From Arthrospiribacter ruber (GTDB lineage: Bacteria > Bacteroidota > Bacteroidia > Cytophagales > Cyclobacteriaceae): a DNA stretch of 64,000 bases. Each line of letters begins with the position of its first letter. Position 1 is the first letter of the stretch. Location: positions 1-64,000 of the forward strand of contig NZ_RPHB01000007.1 of NCBI RefSeq assembly GCF_019343195.1, read 5' to 3'. The notes under the pieces were generated by a model. The model saw nothing but the letters and a program-made list of their open reading frames with translations, made no database searches and was not told where the DNA came from. A program made the translations under genes and the position numbers. Of the stretch, positions 44,115 through 52,418 are shown in pieces.

Positions 44115-46736
44115 TTAAAACCTTTCCTGTAACCTGCTATCCTGTCTTAATATACCTACAAGTTCTTCCCTTCTTATTCTGAAGGTAACATTACCACCTG
44201 AAGCAGTTGATGCAGTAGCAAGTAAATGATTAGGTATAATAGTACCTGAAGTAGAAGGAATAAACAATTCTCTACCTCTTTCACCTACTATATAAGGATT
44301 GTTCATTTTTACATCACCTCCATTAGCTCTACTTCCAAGTAATCCACCTGAAAACTGTCCTAATAAGTTGGTAAATGTAAAAGCCTCTTTTAATGCGTTT
44401 AATCCTGTACCAGCTCCTGCACCTGCAAACAATCCTGCTGTAAGTACATTTAATATGGCTGCTGCTGCAATAGCTCCAAGAAGTTTAGCAACAAAAGCAC
44501 CTACTGCCTGAATTAATCCCTTAAATGAAAATTGTCCTGTTCTGAATAAGTCCATGAACATCCTTTGGATACCATCGCCAATAGTTAGCAAGCCTTCACC
44601 TAATACAAACATACCTTTTTCAAACTGACTGAAGTAGTTCATGTATTGGTCAAAAGTCCATGTAACAGGTGTTAAAGCTTCATACATTTTAGCAGAAGAA
44701 TCAACAACATTTTTACCTATCTCTTTTATCTTGCTTCCTGCAAAAGCTGAAGTAATATCAAATTCCTTTTTTACAAGTTTGATAGGTTCTAATATCTCCC
44801 TCTTTATTCTTTCTCCTACACCTGCTACACCTGCAACAGGAACAACAGTATTAATTATAGGTGAATCAACTGTAGAAGAAGAACCATCTACACTTACAGA
44901 AGTATCTGAAGAAGAACCTAAAGAACTATACTTAAATTTGAATTCATCAAGTTTGGTAATTGCTGAATCTATTGAACCTGCTATACTATCAAATCCCAAC
45001 TTTTCAGCAACTGTAGAAGCAACACCTAAAACAGCCTGAAAGCTACTTAAAACAGCTCCTGTAATAGTTCTGAATACATCTACTACATAATCACTAATGG
45101 CACTCCATGCACCTTTAAAATCACCTCTTAAAAGTCTTATGATTGAAGTAAGTATAGCTGTTACACCCCTGATAGCTAAACCTATTATCTGTATCAGGTT
45201 ATCTAATTGGGTAGTTACAATGTTGGAAATACTTTTAAAAACATCAGTAATATCCTTACCGAATTCTTCCCAAAAAGCTTTTAATTCTGAAACAATACCC
45301 TGTGTACTGCTTGTAATTGAAGAAGTTGTTTTATCCCATAGCTCTGTTAAAGAATCTGTAATAGTTGAACCTGTTCCAGAAGTAAAATATTCCTTCAGTT
45401 CATCCCAATATTTGATAATCAGATAAACAGCACCACCAACAGCAACAGCAATTCCCAAAATAGGTGCAGAAATTCCGCTCAATAATGGAAGCAGTACTTT
45501 AATACTTGCAATAGAAGAAGTTACTATTTTTACTATCTGTCCAAAAGCTACTACCAATGGTGGGACAACAGCAAGTATTACACCTATTACTGTTGCTACT
45601 TTCAATAAATTGGGATTCAAATCATTGAAGGCATTACTGAACTTATTTACCCATTCAGAAGCTAATTGAACATAAGGTGTTAACTGTTCTCCTATAGTGA
45701 TTAATACAGATTCAATACTACTTTTAATTCTCCTAAAAGCACCACCTAAACCACTTTCCATAGTTTCAGCAAATTCCTTTGCAAAACCTTCAGAATTGAT
45801 TAATTCATCTTGGTATCTAAGCAGTTCTGAAGTACCTGCATTTAATACAGTATTTACACCTCTTATGGATTCTTCTTTAAAAATTGACATCAAAGCAGAA
45901 TCTTTCTGTGCCTGTGTCATTGAAGAAGTAGCTTTTTCTACATCCTGAAGTATATCAATTATACTTCTCATTTGTCCTTCAGCATCATATAAAGCTATAC
46001 CCATGCTACCAATACTGACCTTACCATCTTCAGAAGACTTTTTCAAGTCTCTTAACATGGCATTGAAAGCAGTTCCGGCTGAACTTCCCTTTATACCTGC
46101 ATTGGCAAAAACAGAAAGAACTGAAGTAGAATCTATTAGTGATTGATTTGAAGCACTTGCATTAGAAGAAGCATATTTAAAAGCTTCTCCTAACTGTTCT
46201 ACTGAAGTATTGGCCTTACCCTGTGCTTTAGCAAAAACATCTACTACCTTATTTGTTTCACCTGCTTCCATTTTAAAAGCAGACATTGTATCAGTTACTA
46301 TATCAGTAACCTTTGCCAAATTACCACCTGCTGAAGAAGCTAAATGAAGTGTAGCAGGAATAGATTCTAAAATCTTATTGGTATCATACCCTGCTAAAGC
46401 CATATACCCCATTGCATCAGCTACTTGTGAAGCACTGAATGCAGTATTTCCACCTAATTCTTTTGCTTTCTTTGTAAGTGAATCAAAAGAATCTCCTGTA
46501 GCTCCTGTTAAACCCTGGACTTTTAACATTGAATCTGAAAAATCAGAAGCTACATTGGTAGCTATACCACCTAATAATGTTAAGGGTAAACTTACTTTTG
46601 CACTTAAATCTTTTGCTATGTTATCTAACTTCCTGCTGAATCCTTGAAGCTTCTTCTGTACACCGCCTATTGTGGAATAAAAATTTTCAGCATTACCACC
46701 TATTAAAATATTGAGTTTCCCCGTGTAGTTACTCAT
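44115..46736 (-). CDS. Tape-measure protein
   Basis: The 873-residue protein has a phage-minor-tail start (FSRKLDNIAKDLSAKVSLPL) and the tape-measure family block LGGNTAFSASQVADAMGYMA ... YDTNKILESIPATLHLASS. Long hydrophobic segments follow (LKVATVIGVILAVVPPLVVAF and SGISAPILGIAVAVGGAVY) with coiled-coil stretches. It sets tail length and helps eject DNA. It overlaps the upstream chaperone frame by 8 bp. Length implies a medium-long siphovirus tail. Confidence 0.85.
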   Translation of the reverse strand: MSNYTGKLNILIGGNAENFYSTIGGVQKKLQGFSRKLDNIAKDLSAKVSLPLTLLGGIATNVASDFSDSMLKVQGLTGATGDSFDSLTKKAKELGGNTAFSASQVADAMGYMALAGYDTNKILESIPATLHLASSAGGNLAKVTDIVTDTMSAFKMEAGETNKVVDVFAKAQGKANTSVEQLGEAFKYASSNASASNQSLIDSTSVLSVFANAGIKGSSAGTAFNAMLRDLKKSSEDGKVSIGSMGIALYDAEGQMRSIIDILQDVEKATSSMTQAQKDSALMSIFKEESIRGVNTVLNAGTSELLRYQDELINSEGFAKEFAETMESGLGGAFRRIKSSIESVLITIGEQLTPYVQLASEWVNKFSNAFNDLNPNLLKVATVIGVILAVVPPLVVAFGQIVKIVTSSIASIKVLLPLLSGISAPILGIAVAVGGAVYLIIKYWDELKEYFTSGTGSTITDSLTELWDKTTSSITSSTQGIVSELKAFWEEFGKDITDVFKSISNIVTTQLDNLIQIIGLAIRGVTAILTSIIRLLRGDFKGAWSAISDYVVDVFRTITGAVLSSFQAVLGVASTVAEKLGFDSIAGSIDSAITKLDEFKFKYSSLGSSSDTSVSVDGSSSTVDSPIINTVVPVAGVAGVGERIKREILEPIKLVKKEFDITSAFAGSKIKEIGKNVVDSSAKMYEALTPVTWTFDQYMNYFSQFEKGMFVLGEGLLTIGDGIQRMFMDLFRTGQFSFKGLIQAVGAFVAKLLGAIAAAAILNVLTAGLFAGAGAGTGLNALKEAFTFTNLLGQFSGGLLGSRANGGDVKMNNPYIVGERGRELFIPSTSGTIIPNHLLATASTASGGNVTFRIRREELVGILRQDSRLQERF

Positions 46737-47019
46737 TGAATTTAAACTTTTCTATCATTTCATAATATTCTTCTTTGCTTATAGGTGTGTGTTTAATTTC
46801 TTTCTTCTTATCCCAACTGAATGGTATAAGCTGTTCCAATGATTTATCTTGGTGTTGTTTATCCAAGTAAGGTTTAAGGTTAGTGTAACCTATCAATCTT
46901 GCTATTTCATATTGCTGTCTTAACCTGTAATTATATCCTTCCTGTACTCTCTTAAATTCAATTGGAGTTAGGTTATAATATTCTTCTATACTTAATCCTA
47001 CCTCAATTGCAAAAGCCAA
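46729..47019 (-). CDS. Tail chaperone GT-type part (frameshift frame)
   Basis: This frame (IEVGLSIEEYYNLTPIEFKR ... YYEMIEKFKFNE) is in the -1 frame relative to the chaperone gene just upstream. It is open back through GFQEGGEGITPSSSDIEEPV to the T8 slippery run at 47081-47088, so it need not start by itself; the TTG at 47019 is weak. In siphoviruses the G and GT tail-assembly chaperones are made this way, with GT carrying the extension. It overlaps the tape-measure start by 8 bp. Confidence 0.7.
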   Translation of the reverse strand: MAFAIEVGLSIEEYYNLTPIEFKRVQEGYNYRLRQQYEIARLIGYTNLKPYLDKQHQDKSLEQLIPFSWDKKKEIKHTPISKEEYYEMIEKFKFNE

Positions 47020-47057
47020 TCCGTCAACAGGTTCTTCTATATCAGAAGAAGAAGGTG

Positions 47058-47363
47058 TTATTCCTTCTCCTCCTTCTTGGAAAAAAAACCTGCTATTACA
47101 TTAGCAGACTTTTCATAAAATTCTTCCAATTCTATTTCATCAAGAATCTTTTCAAAATCTTCAATATCCTTAAAGGGATTCTTTTCTTTAGTAAAAGCAT
47201 ATCCTTCCCTGATACCTGCAAAAAGTATATCTGTTAAGTTTTGTGTAGATAGGTTAGATAAAGAATTTAAACCTTTTCCTGTTTTAGCTTCAAAAGCTAC
47301 CATAACCCTTCTGTTAATTCTTACAGGGTAATCTTTGTCGTTTAATTGAATGTATTGTACCAT
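47058..47363 (-). CDS. Tail assembly chaperone (G-type)
   Basis: The 101-residue protein (MVQYIQLNDKDYPVRINRRVMVAFEAKTGKG) is a charged, helical chaperone-type protein located between major tail and tape measure. Its last codons GFFSKKEEKE include the run of eight T (47081-47088), where slippage by one base would join it to the frame ending at 46729, giving a 211-residue product. A late motif stands directly before it. Confidence 0.7.
   Translation of the reverse strand: MVQYIQLNDKDYPVRINRRVMVAFEAKTGKGLNSLSNLSTQNLTDILFAGIREGYAFTKEKNPFKDIEDFEKILDEIELEEFYEKSANVIAGFFSKKEEKE
47081..47088 (-). promoter_or_regulatory. Slippery site for -1 frameshift in the tail chaperones
   Basis: Eight T on the minus strand (GGT TTT TTT TCC in the zero frame) occur nine codons before the zero-frame stop; the -1 frame is open throughout. 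Confidence 0.65.
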
Positions 47364-47367
47364 AAGT

Positions 47368-47393
47368 TTTTTCTAATAATTAAAAACCTATCA
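47368..47393 (-). promoter_or_regulatory. Late-type motif, unit 8 (chaperone-tape measure)
   Basis: TTGAT-N7-TAATTA (47377-47382) then TTAG and AAAAAAC precede ATG 47363. Confidence 0.6.
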
Positions 47394-47396
47394 AAT

Positions 47397-47423
47397 AAAA
47401 AAAGAGGAGTAAAAACCCCTCTC
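47397..47423 (-). terminator. Terminator after the major tail gene
   Basis: AGAGGAGT ... ACCCCTCT with a T-run on the minus strand follows the major tail stop at 47458 and precedes the next late motif. Confidence 0.85.
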
Positions 47424-47457
47424 TTTAAACACACACACTAAACAAACAACCAAAAAA

Positions 47458-47904
47458 TTATGTACCTGAAACAGTTTCAAAAGTAACTCCGCCATCTATC
47501 TGTAATGTAAAAGTACCAGTAGTAACTCCATCCATATCAAAAGACGTGGAAGCACTTGTTAAAAATCCATCACCTTTTACTACTACTGCTCCTACTGCTG
47601 TATCACCAACAGCAAATTTTACTTTAGAACCTTTATAACACATTTCCAATATATCAGAAGCTTTCAAAGTACCTGTTGGGTCTTCCAAAGCAGTTATATT
47701 TATAGAAGTTGTGCTTCTTGTTGGTAAGTATCTCCTAACTGGAACACCATTAGCATCAACAGTAGTTTTAGAAGTATATTCCAACATTTCTTTCTGCAAA
47801 TCAAGACTTCCTGAAGTTTGTCCTGCCAATACAACAGGTTCTTCACTACCTGTAGTAGTTTCTACCAACTTGATTAATATTTTATTCCCTTGACTATTAT
47901 TCAT
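47458..47904 (-). CDS. Major tail tube protein
   Basis: The 148-residue protein has the TP901-1/HK97-type tail-tube profile: KILIKLVETTTGSEEPVVLAGQ at the start, TSGSLDLQKEMLEYTSK, and FDMDGVTTGTFTLQIDG near the end. It forms the hexameric rings of the tail tube. It has its own late motif and terminator, as expected for a highly expressed structural gene. Confidence 0.75.
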   Translation of the reverse strand: MNNSQGNKILIKLVETTTGSEEPVVLAGQTSGSLDLQKEMLEYTSKTTVDANGVPVRRYLPTRSTTSINITALEDPTGTLKASDILEMCYKGSKVKFAVGDTAVGAVVVKGDGFLTSASTSFDMDGVTTGTFTLQIDGGVTFETVSGT

Positions 47905-47921
47905 ATCCTTAAAATTTTTAT

Positions 47922-47950
47922 TCTTTTACACTTAATTAAAAAAGTATCAA
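47922..47950 (-). promoter_or_regulatory. Late-type motif, unit 7 (major tail)
   Basis: TTGAT-N7-TAATTA (47933-47938) then AGTG and TAAAAG precede ATG 47904 by 28 bp. TTGAT contains the stop of the preceding gene. Confidence 0.6.
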
Positions 47951-48330
47951 TATTTAAATAGCCTGAAATCCATTGTTCTATTAAACAGTTCTGCCTTTTC
48001 TTGGTATTCATCTTTGAAGCTGTCAAACCTGATTAAATCCACTATTATTTCATTGTCTTCAACAATTTCTTTACCGTGTAACAGCTCCTTTAAATCAAGT
48101 ACTGCTTTTGCTACATCAAAGTATTTTTCACTGAATAAATGTAATCTCAATACATATTCATTTTTTAATTCCTTACCTCCTTTATCCTGTTCACTATCTA
48201 CCTGAAATACCTGATACAGGAGAACAGGTAAAGTATTTTTCTTACCGCTTAAAGGTTGAATATTATCACTGAAGATATTACTGATTTTCACATCTTCACT
48301 TAGTATTTTATATATGTGTTCTTCAATCAT
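47947..48330 (-). CDS. Tail-completion protein (DUF3168-like)
   Basis: The 127-residue protein (MIEEHIYKILSEDVKISNIF) has the pattern of small tail terminator proteins: a short variable N-domain followed by YVLRLHLFSEKYFDVAKAVLDL. It overlaps the gp10-like gene upstream by 4 bp (ATGA type) and stands immediately before the major tail gene, as in HK97-type phages. Family recognised moderately. Confidence 0.6.
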   Translation of the reverse strand: MIEEHIYKILSEDVKISNIFSDNIQPLSGKKNTLPVLLYQVFQVDSEQDKGGKELKNEYVLRLHLFSEKYFDVAKAVLDLKELLHGKEIVEDNEIIVDLIRFDSFKDEYQEKAELFNRTMDFRLFKY

Positions 48331-48782
48331 AACTTCTTCAGTTCAGTATCAATCTTAGTTTTAAATTTCCTTACTACCTGTTCTTTAGTAGCTTCATAAG
48401 CTTTTCCCAAAAATGGATTAGCCTGTACACCTTTCACCTTATCTACATAGATTTCACTGCCATTATTTAAGGTAAAATGCAGTTTACTTTTCCTGATAGG
48501 TTCCCTGTCCTTTGTACCAAGTTCAATTAAATGGTGTGCTGGACTTGCCACATTTACCACAAAAACAAAATTGCCTGTATGTTTACTAATCCTAGCTTTC
48601 TGTACTTTAACCTTTGATTTCATAAGTCCAGTGTCTACAGGTACATTCCTTCTAGCTTCACTTCTAACTACTCCTGCTCCTGCTCTTACACCTGCTCTAA
48701 TCACCTTATCCTGTATCCTATCAGGAGTTTTTCTAAGCTTCTGTAACAGCTCCTTCATATCAATATCAACACTTACTTTCAT
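48327..48782 (-). CDS. HK97 gp10-like tail/neck protein
   Basis: The 151-residue protein has the gp10 pattern: MKELLQKLRKTPDRIQDKVI, AGAGVVRSEARRNVPVDTGLMKS, then FVVNVASPAHHLIELGTKD and PFLGKAYEATKEQVV. It belongs to the head-tail connection complex. Stop and start overlap neighbouring frames by a few bases, so it is translated within one operon from 49813. Confidence 0.8.
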   Translation of the reverse strand: MKVSVDIDMKELLQKLRKTPDRIQDKVIRAGVRAGAGVVRSEARRNVPVDTGLMKSKVKVQKARISKHTGNFVFVVNVASPAHHLIELGTKDREPIRKSKLHFTLNNGSEIYVDKVKGVQANPFLGKAYEATKEQVVRKFKTKIDTELKKL

Positions 48783-49105
48783 TACCTATTGGATTTGGTT
48801 TGTGCTGTAATTTCTATGTAGTCATTAAAACCAATTGGCTTAACTCCTTTGATGTTATAAAAAATACCATCTTCATCTTCAAGAATAAAAGTAGAATCAA
48901 TGTCAAAAAAGTAGGTTCTTATAATCACAATTGAAGATTCAATTAACTGTTTACCTTCATATTGTTCCCTATTCTGCCAAACCAATTTTGAACCGTAAAA
49001 AGAACCTTCCAATACAGGAGAATCTATAATCTGTCCTAAACTATCCTTAGTAGTTCCAGTACTGTAATATTTGAATATGTAGTTAAAAAATCCTGCATCC
49101 ATCAT
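48782..49105 (-). CDS. Head-tail joining protein (SPP1 gp16 type)
   Basis: The 107-residue protein with DAGFFNYIFKYYSTGTTKDS and EGSFYGSKLVWQNREQYEGK has the compact beta-fold of phage head closure proteins. Position between connector and gp10 homologue supports this. The start overlaps the stop of the upstream gene by one base. Individual catalytic function is not expected. Confidence 0.65.
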   Translation of the reverse strand: MMDAGFFNYIFKYYSTGTTKDSLGQIIDSPVLEGSFYGSKLVWQNREQYEGKQLIESSIVIIRTYFFDIDSTFILEDEDGIFYNIKGVKPIGFNDYIEITAQTKSNR

Positions 49106-49653
49106 TATAAAAATTTCACGTTTCTGTAAGGCTGTAATAACCTCTGTATTGTTTTGTCTAAATTGAAAACAGATTTTCCTAATACTATTGTACCTCTGAA
49201 ATTGAATAAATCAGATAGCATTAATTTAGAAGCATGTTTGATAGGTTCAGGAATATCTTCAGCATTACTGAATCCTTTTTTATAAGTAATTACTATTGAA
49301 TTATAATCTTCAGGAAGTTCAGTAAACTTTATATATTCATCACTGTTTACATAAGATATACCTTCTGTTATTTCAGTACCAGAAGAATCTTTAAACACTA
49401 CCTGAATCACATTATAAACAGGACTGTTAGGAAAATATATTTCTTCATTTACATTAATCTTTGAATAGATATGCAAAGAATATTCAGTATCTACCAAATC
49501 TCTTTCAAGTTCATTTTCTATTGAAGTAGTCACTACATCTAAAAGAGTATGTATATAAAAATCCTGATTGTTATTCAGTATCCTTAAATGCTCTTTAGCA
49601 GATTCTAAACTTATAATTGGCTCTGTACTTCTTTTATTTAGTTTTGCTATCAT
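49105..49653 (-). CDS. Head-tail connector (gp6-like)
   Basis: The 182-residue protein has the DNA-packaging-adaptor pattern: IISLESAKEHLRILNNNQDF at the start, HTLLDVVTTSIENELERDLV, and EPIKHASKLMLSDLFNFRGT in the last third. It forms a ring beneath the portal. Its start (ATG 49653) lies 18 bp inside the small gene ending at 49634. Confidence 0.75.
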   Translation of the reverse strand: MIAKLNKRSTEPIISLESAKEHLRILNNNQDFYIHTLLDVVTTSIENELERDLVDTEYSLHIYSKINVNEEIYFPNSPVYNVIQVVFKDSSGTEITEGISYVNSDEYIKFTELPEDYNSIVITYKKGFSNAEDIPEPIKHASKLMLSDLFNFRGTIVLGKSVFNLDKTIQRLLQPYRNVKFL

Positions 49654-49813
49654 TTGCAGTTTTTCTTTTTACCTGTTTAGGTTCTTTTTTCACTTCAGAT
49701 ATAAGTTCAATCTCATTGTATTTTGAAATATTTTCAATGTTTGATACTTCAACTACATCACCTTCAAAGTACCCTGAACCTTTGTTAGCTTTAATAATCT
49801 TTACAGTTTTCAT
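49634..49813 (-). CDS. Small hypothetical gene in the connector operon
   Basis: This 59-residue frame (ATG 49813, MKTVKIIKANKGSGYFEGDV ... SEVKKEPKQVKRKTANDSKT) is too short for routine ORF thresholds. It is preceded by a full late motif, overlaps the connector start by 20 bp and uses the same codon style. The product has a small beta-type N-half and a basic tail. Function is unknown; neck-associated small proteins are common at this position. Confidence 0.6.
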   Translation of the reverse strand: MKTVKIIKANKGSGYFEGDVVEVSNIENISKYNEIELISEVKKEPKQVKRKTANDSKTK

Positions 49814-49816
49814 ATT

Positions 49817-49845
49817 TTTTATTAGTAATTAAAAATATATCATAA
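49817..49845 (-). promoter_or_regulatory. Late-type motif, unit 6 (connector operon)
   Basis: ATGAT-N7-TAATTA (49826-49831) then CTAA and TAAAAAAT precede ATG 49813. A second TTGAT lies 6 bp further upstream. Confidence 0.55.
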
Positions 49846-50136
49846 TCAACTAAACATTCTAAATGGAACACTAGGATAAACATCTACTGTATTTTCAAAT
49901 AAGCTAACATCTAATTCTTGCTTGCTTCTTATATTAACATGCTGTCCATCCTTATAAGTAATTTCACCGATAACATTACCTTCGCTATCTACTTCTACTG
50001 GATTAGGAATTAAACCTATCCAATCAATAATTAAATTTTCATCCTGATAATAATTATCAAGTTCTATTTCAATACCTAATTTTTGTAGGTCTTGAATAAA
50101 TGCTTCTTTGCTAGTTGTTCTTAAATAGTAGTCCAT
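49846..50136 (-). CDS. Small fibre-associated protein
   Basis: The 96-residue protein (MDYYLRTTSKEAFIQDLQKLGIEIE ... YPSVPFRMFS) follows the fibre gene by 2 bp. Proteins at this place usually assist fibre folding or contain a short baseplate domain. No family is recognised. It is probably translated from the transcript starting at 52338. Confidence 0.5.
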   Translation of the reverse strand: MDYYLRTTSKEAFIQDLQKLGIEIELDNYYQDENLIIDWIGLIPNPVEVDSEGNVIGEITYKDGQHVNIRSKQELDVSLFENTVDVYPSVPFRMFS

Positions 50137-50138
50137 AA

Positions 50139-52001
50139 TTATAATGTTGTTAATTTTATCGCCTCCTCATCAGTTAACGCTCGCTTGAATAGGGTTGCTT
50201 TTTTAATTGATGATGTTAAGATTTGATTAATATTGTTAGTTTCTTGTTTACCTAAATACATATTATTACACGAAGGCACATTTCCTGAATCTTGATTAAA
50301 AACCAAAAAACCATTAACGTAAAATCTTATATCATTTTGTTTATATGTAATAACTATTTTATTCATGCCTTCTGGAATAGAAGCTCCTGTTCTATCAAAT
50401 TGACTAACGCCATCTACCGTTACTATTGCTCTTGGGGTATTAGGTGAGTTGATTAAAATAATCACCCTGTTTTGGATAGTTCCGTCTGATATACCCATTA
50501 CCCTTCTATTAGGTGCGGTAATATTAAAAAACTCCACAAATACACTCCCCTGTTCCTGTCCTATCAAATCAGCTATATTAGTTCTTGTATTAACATCAGC
50601 AGGTCTTGTTACTTGTGAACCTGATGTTGGTATGTATGAGGTTGGTGTAGAGCCTGCTTCGAGTTGTAATCCATATACTACAACTTTACCACCTGTAAAA
50701 CCTGTCCCTACACCAAATCTAAAGCTTCTAGTTCCGTTTTCTCCTATATGATGTGTTGTCAACCATACTCTATATATATCCTCCTCTATATGTTGGTAAT
50801 TTGAGAAATTGTTAACAGGTAAATCTGTAGTTGATGGTGAAAATGAAGATGCTAATGAAGCAAAAGTAATTCTGATACCTGTGGCATCAATATTTCTAAC
50901 ATAAAATGAAATAGTATAAAATGTGTTTTGAACTGCTGAAAAATTATAATTTAACCATCCATTTTCTGTCTTTAATTGTAATTCTGTTCCTATATTTCCA
51001 AATTTACCAAAAGGTGCATCTGTCCTAATTATGTCAGGAGCATCCAAAACATTAGTAAAACTGTCGAAACCCTTACTATTTGTTATTAAATTAACCCCAC
51101 TCGGCTCAACCAATACACCCTTAAAATCCCCTGTCAAAGGGTCAAAATTAAATCTTGGTTGATTAGGTTGTGCTACCTGTAATATTCCGTTTCTATCGAA
51201 ATAAGTACCTGTACCATTTCTTGATACATCAAAGTCTCCTGTACCGTCTTGGGGAAGAACTGAGTGTAGTTTGCTGTTTGAAAAAGAAGAAGGTGATAAT
51301 ACTAATGATGCTTCATTGAAAATATCATTATTATCTAAATCATTTTGTATAAATCTTAATTTTCTTACAACTTCGCCCGAATCATTGTTTATCCTGCTAT
51401 TCAGGGCAATAATAGCAGGGTCAAAAAAATTTACTAAAAGTGATTGTGTATTATTATTTGATTCTATTGCTTCATCTCTTAATTCTTCTGTTTCACTTTT
51501 TAAATCATTAATTTGATTTAAACCACTTTGTAATTCAGTACTTAATTCATTTAATGAATCAGTTTTTTCATTCTGAATTTCAGTAATAGAAGTATTTTTT
51601 TCACTCTGTATTTGAGAAATAGAATTATTTGTTTCTGTTTCAATATTGTTAAAAATACTTTGAGCCTGATTAACAGAATCTTCAATATTATCTTTTAAAT
51701 CATTTATCTGATTTATATTATCATTAGAAATTTCTTCAATTGATTGAATACCACTGTTAACAGTATTGTTAATTGAATCTATTTTTTCATTATAGTTATT
51801 TTCAAATTGGGTATTTAAATCAGTTACATTTTGTTCAGAAGTTTCAACATTATTTTTAATTAATTCTACTTCATTTTTTAAATTCAAAGTATCGTTCCTT
51901 GCTTCTATTGCTTTATTTTTTGCTATGATAGCTATTGAAGATGCTTCTTCTTTTACTGTTAAATTCAATAGTACTTTATTATCAATTACGTTTATTTTCA
52001 T
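50139..52001 (-). CDS. Receptor-binding/fibre protein with coiled coil and lectin-like domain
   Basis: The 620-residue protein has an N-terminal beta cap, then heptad-type coiled coil (about residues 25-190, rich in Asn/Asp/Ser: NLKNEVELIKNNVETSE, LNELSTELQSGLNQIND). A carbohydrate-binding-like domain follows (FYTISFYVRNIDATGIRI, GLQLEAGSTPTSYIPTSG), then a laminin-G/concanavalin-like C-terminal domain (GSVFVEFFNITAPNRRVM, NDIRFYVNGFLVFNQ). This layout is typical of trimeric receptor-binding fibres. Unusually it lies between major capsid and connector genes, not at the tail end. Confidence 0.75.
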   Translation of the reverse strand: MKINVIDNKVLLNLTVKEEASSIAIIAKNKAIEARNDTLNLKNEVELIKNNVETSEQNVTDLNTQFENNYNEKIDSINNTVNSGIQSIEEISNDNINQINDLKDNIEDSVNQAQSIFNNIETETNNSISQIQSEKNTSITEIQNEKTDSLNELSTELQSGLNQINDLKSETEELRDEAIESNNNTQSLLVNFFDPAIIALNSRINNDSGEVVRKLRFIQNDLDNNDIFNEASLVLSPSSFSNSKLHSVLPQDGTGDFDVSRNGTGTYFDRNGILQVAQPNQPRFNFDPLTGDFKGVLVEPSGVNLITNSKGFDSFTNVLDAPDIIRTDAPFGKFGNIGTELQLKTENGWLNYNFSAVQNTFYTISFYVRNIDATGIRITFASLASSFSPSTTDLPVNNFSNYQHIEEDIYRVWLTTHHIGENGTRSFRFGVGTGFTGGKVVVYGLQLEAGSTPTSYIPTSGSQVTRPADVNTRTNIADLIGQEQGSVFVEFFNITAPNRRVMGISDGTIQNRVIILINSPNTPRAIVTVDGVSQFDRTGASIPEGMNKIVITYKQNDIRFYVNGFLVFNQDSGNVPSCNNMYLGKQETNNINQILTSSIKKATLFKRALTDEEAIKLTTL

Positions 52002-52002
52002 A

Positions 52003-52338
52003 TTAATATATTTTAGTGGTATTATCGGTAATGCTTATTTCACCTTCAATAAGTACTTTTACATCTTCTCCATTTATTGCTTTAATATCAAAAAAAGTTT
52101 TTCTTGGAAAACCTTCAATTACGCTAGAAGGAATAAAGAAATTTAATTGGTTATCTTCTTCTAATGTTACTACAGGTGAGTAAATAACAGTACCTCTAAA
52201 ACTATTTGTTACTCTTATTTCAGATTTGAAAGAATCATAAAAATTAAAGTCTAATTCCTCTGAATCTAATTCAATAATTATATTGATAGGTTCACTTCTT
52301 TTTTGGTTTATAATTAATCTATTGTTAACAACTTCCAT
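52003..52338 (-). CDS. Small fibre/baseplate-type accessory protein
   Basis: The 111-residue beta-rich protein (MEVVNNRLIINQKRSEPINI ... VLIEGEISITDNTTKIY) resembles the N-terminal domains that attach upper baseplate or fibre proteins to the particle (a pattern of SEIRVTN, VVTLEEDNQLNFFIPSS and VLIEGEISI). It lies 1 bp before the fibre gene and is preceded by a late motif. The resemblance is by strand pattern, not by strong motif. Confidence 0.5.
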   Translation of the reverse strand: MEVVNNRLIINQKRSEPINIIIELDSEELDFNFYDSFKSEIRVTNSFRGTVIYSPVVTLEEDNQLNFFIPSSVIEGFPRKTFFDIKAINGEDVKVLIEGEISITDNTTKIY

Positions 52339-52364
52339 TTTATTAGTAATTAAAAAAATATCAA
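52339..52364 (-). promoter_or_regulatory. Late-type motif, unit 5 (fibre operon)
   Basis: TTGAT-N7-TAATTA (52347-52352) then CTAA and TAAAATG overlapping the start codon of 52338. Confidence 0.6.
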
Positions 52365-52366
52365 CA

Positions 52367-52398
52367 TAAAAAAAGGAGTGATATTTAATACCACTCCT
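52367..52398 (-). terminator. Terminator after the major capsid gene
   Basis: AGGAGTG (52374-52380) and CACTCCT (52392-52398) form a perfect stem with a T-run on the minus strand. Confidence 0.9.
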
Positions 52399-52418
52399 GA
52401 TTAATCAAAAAATACTTA

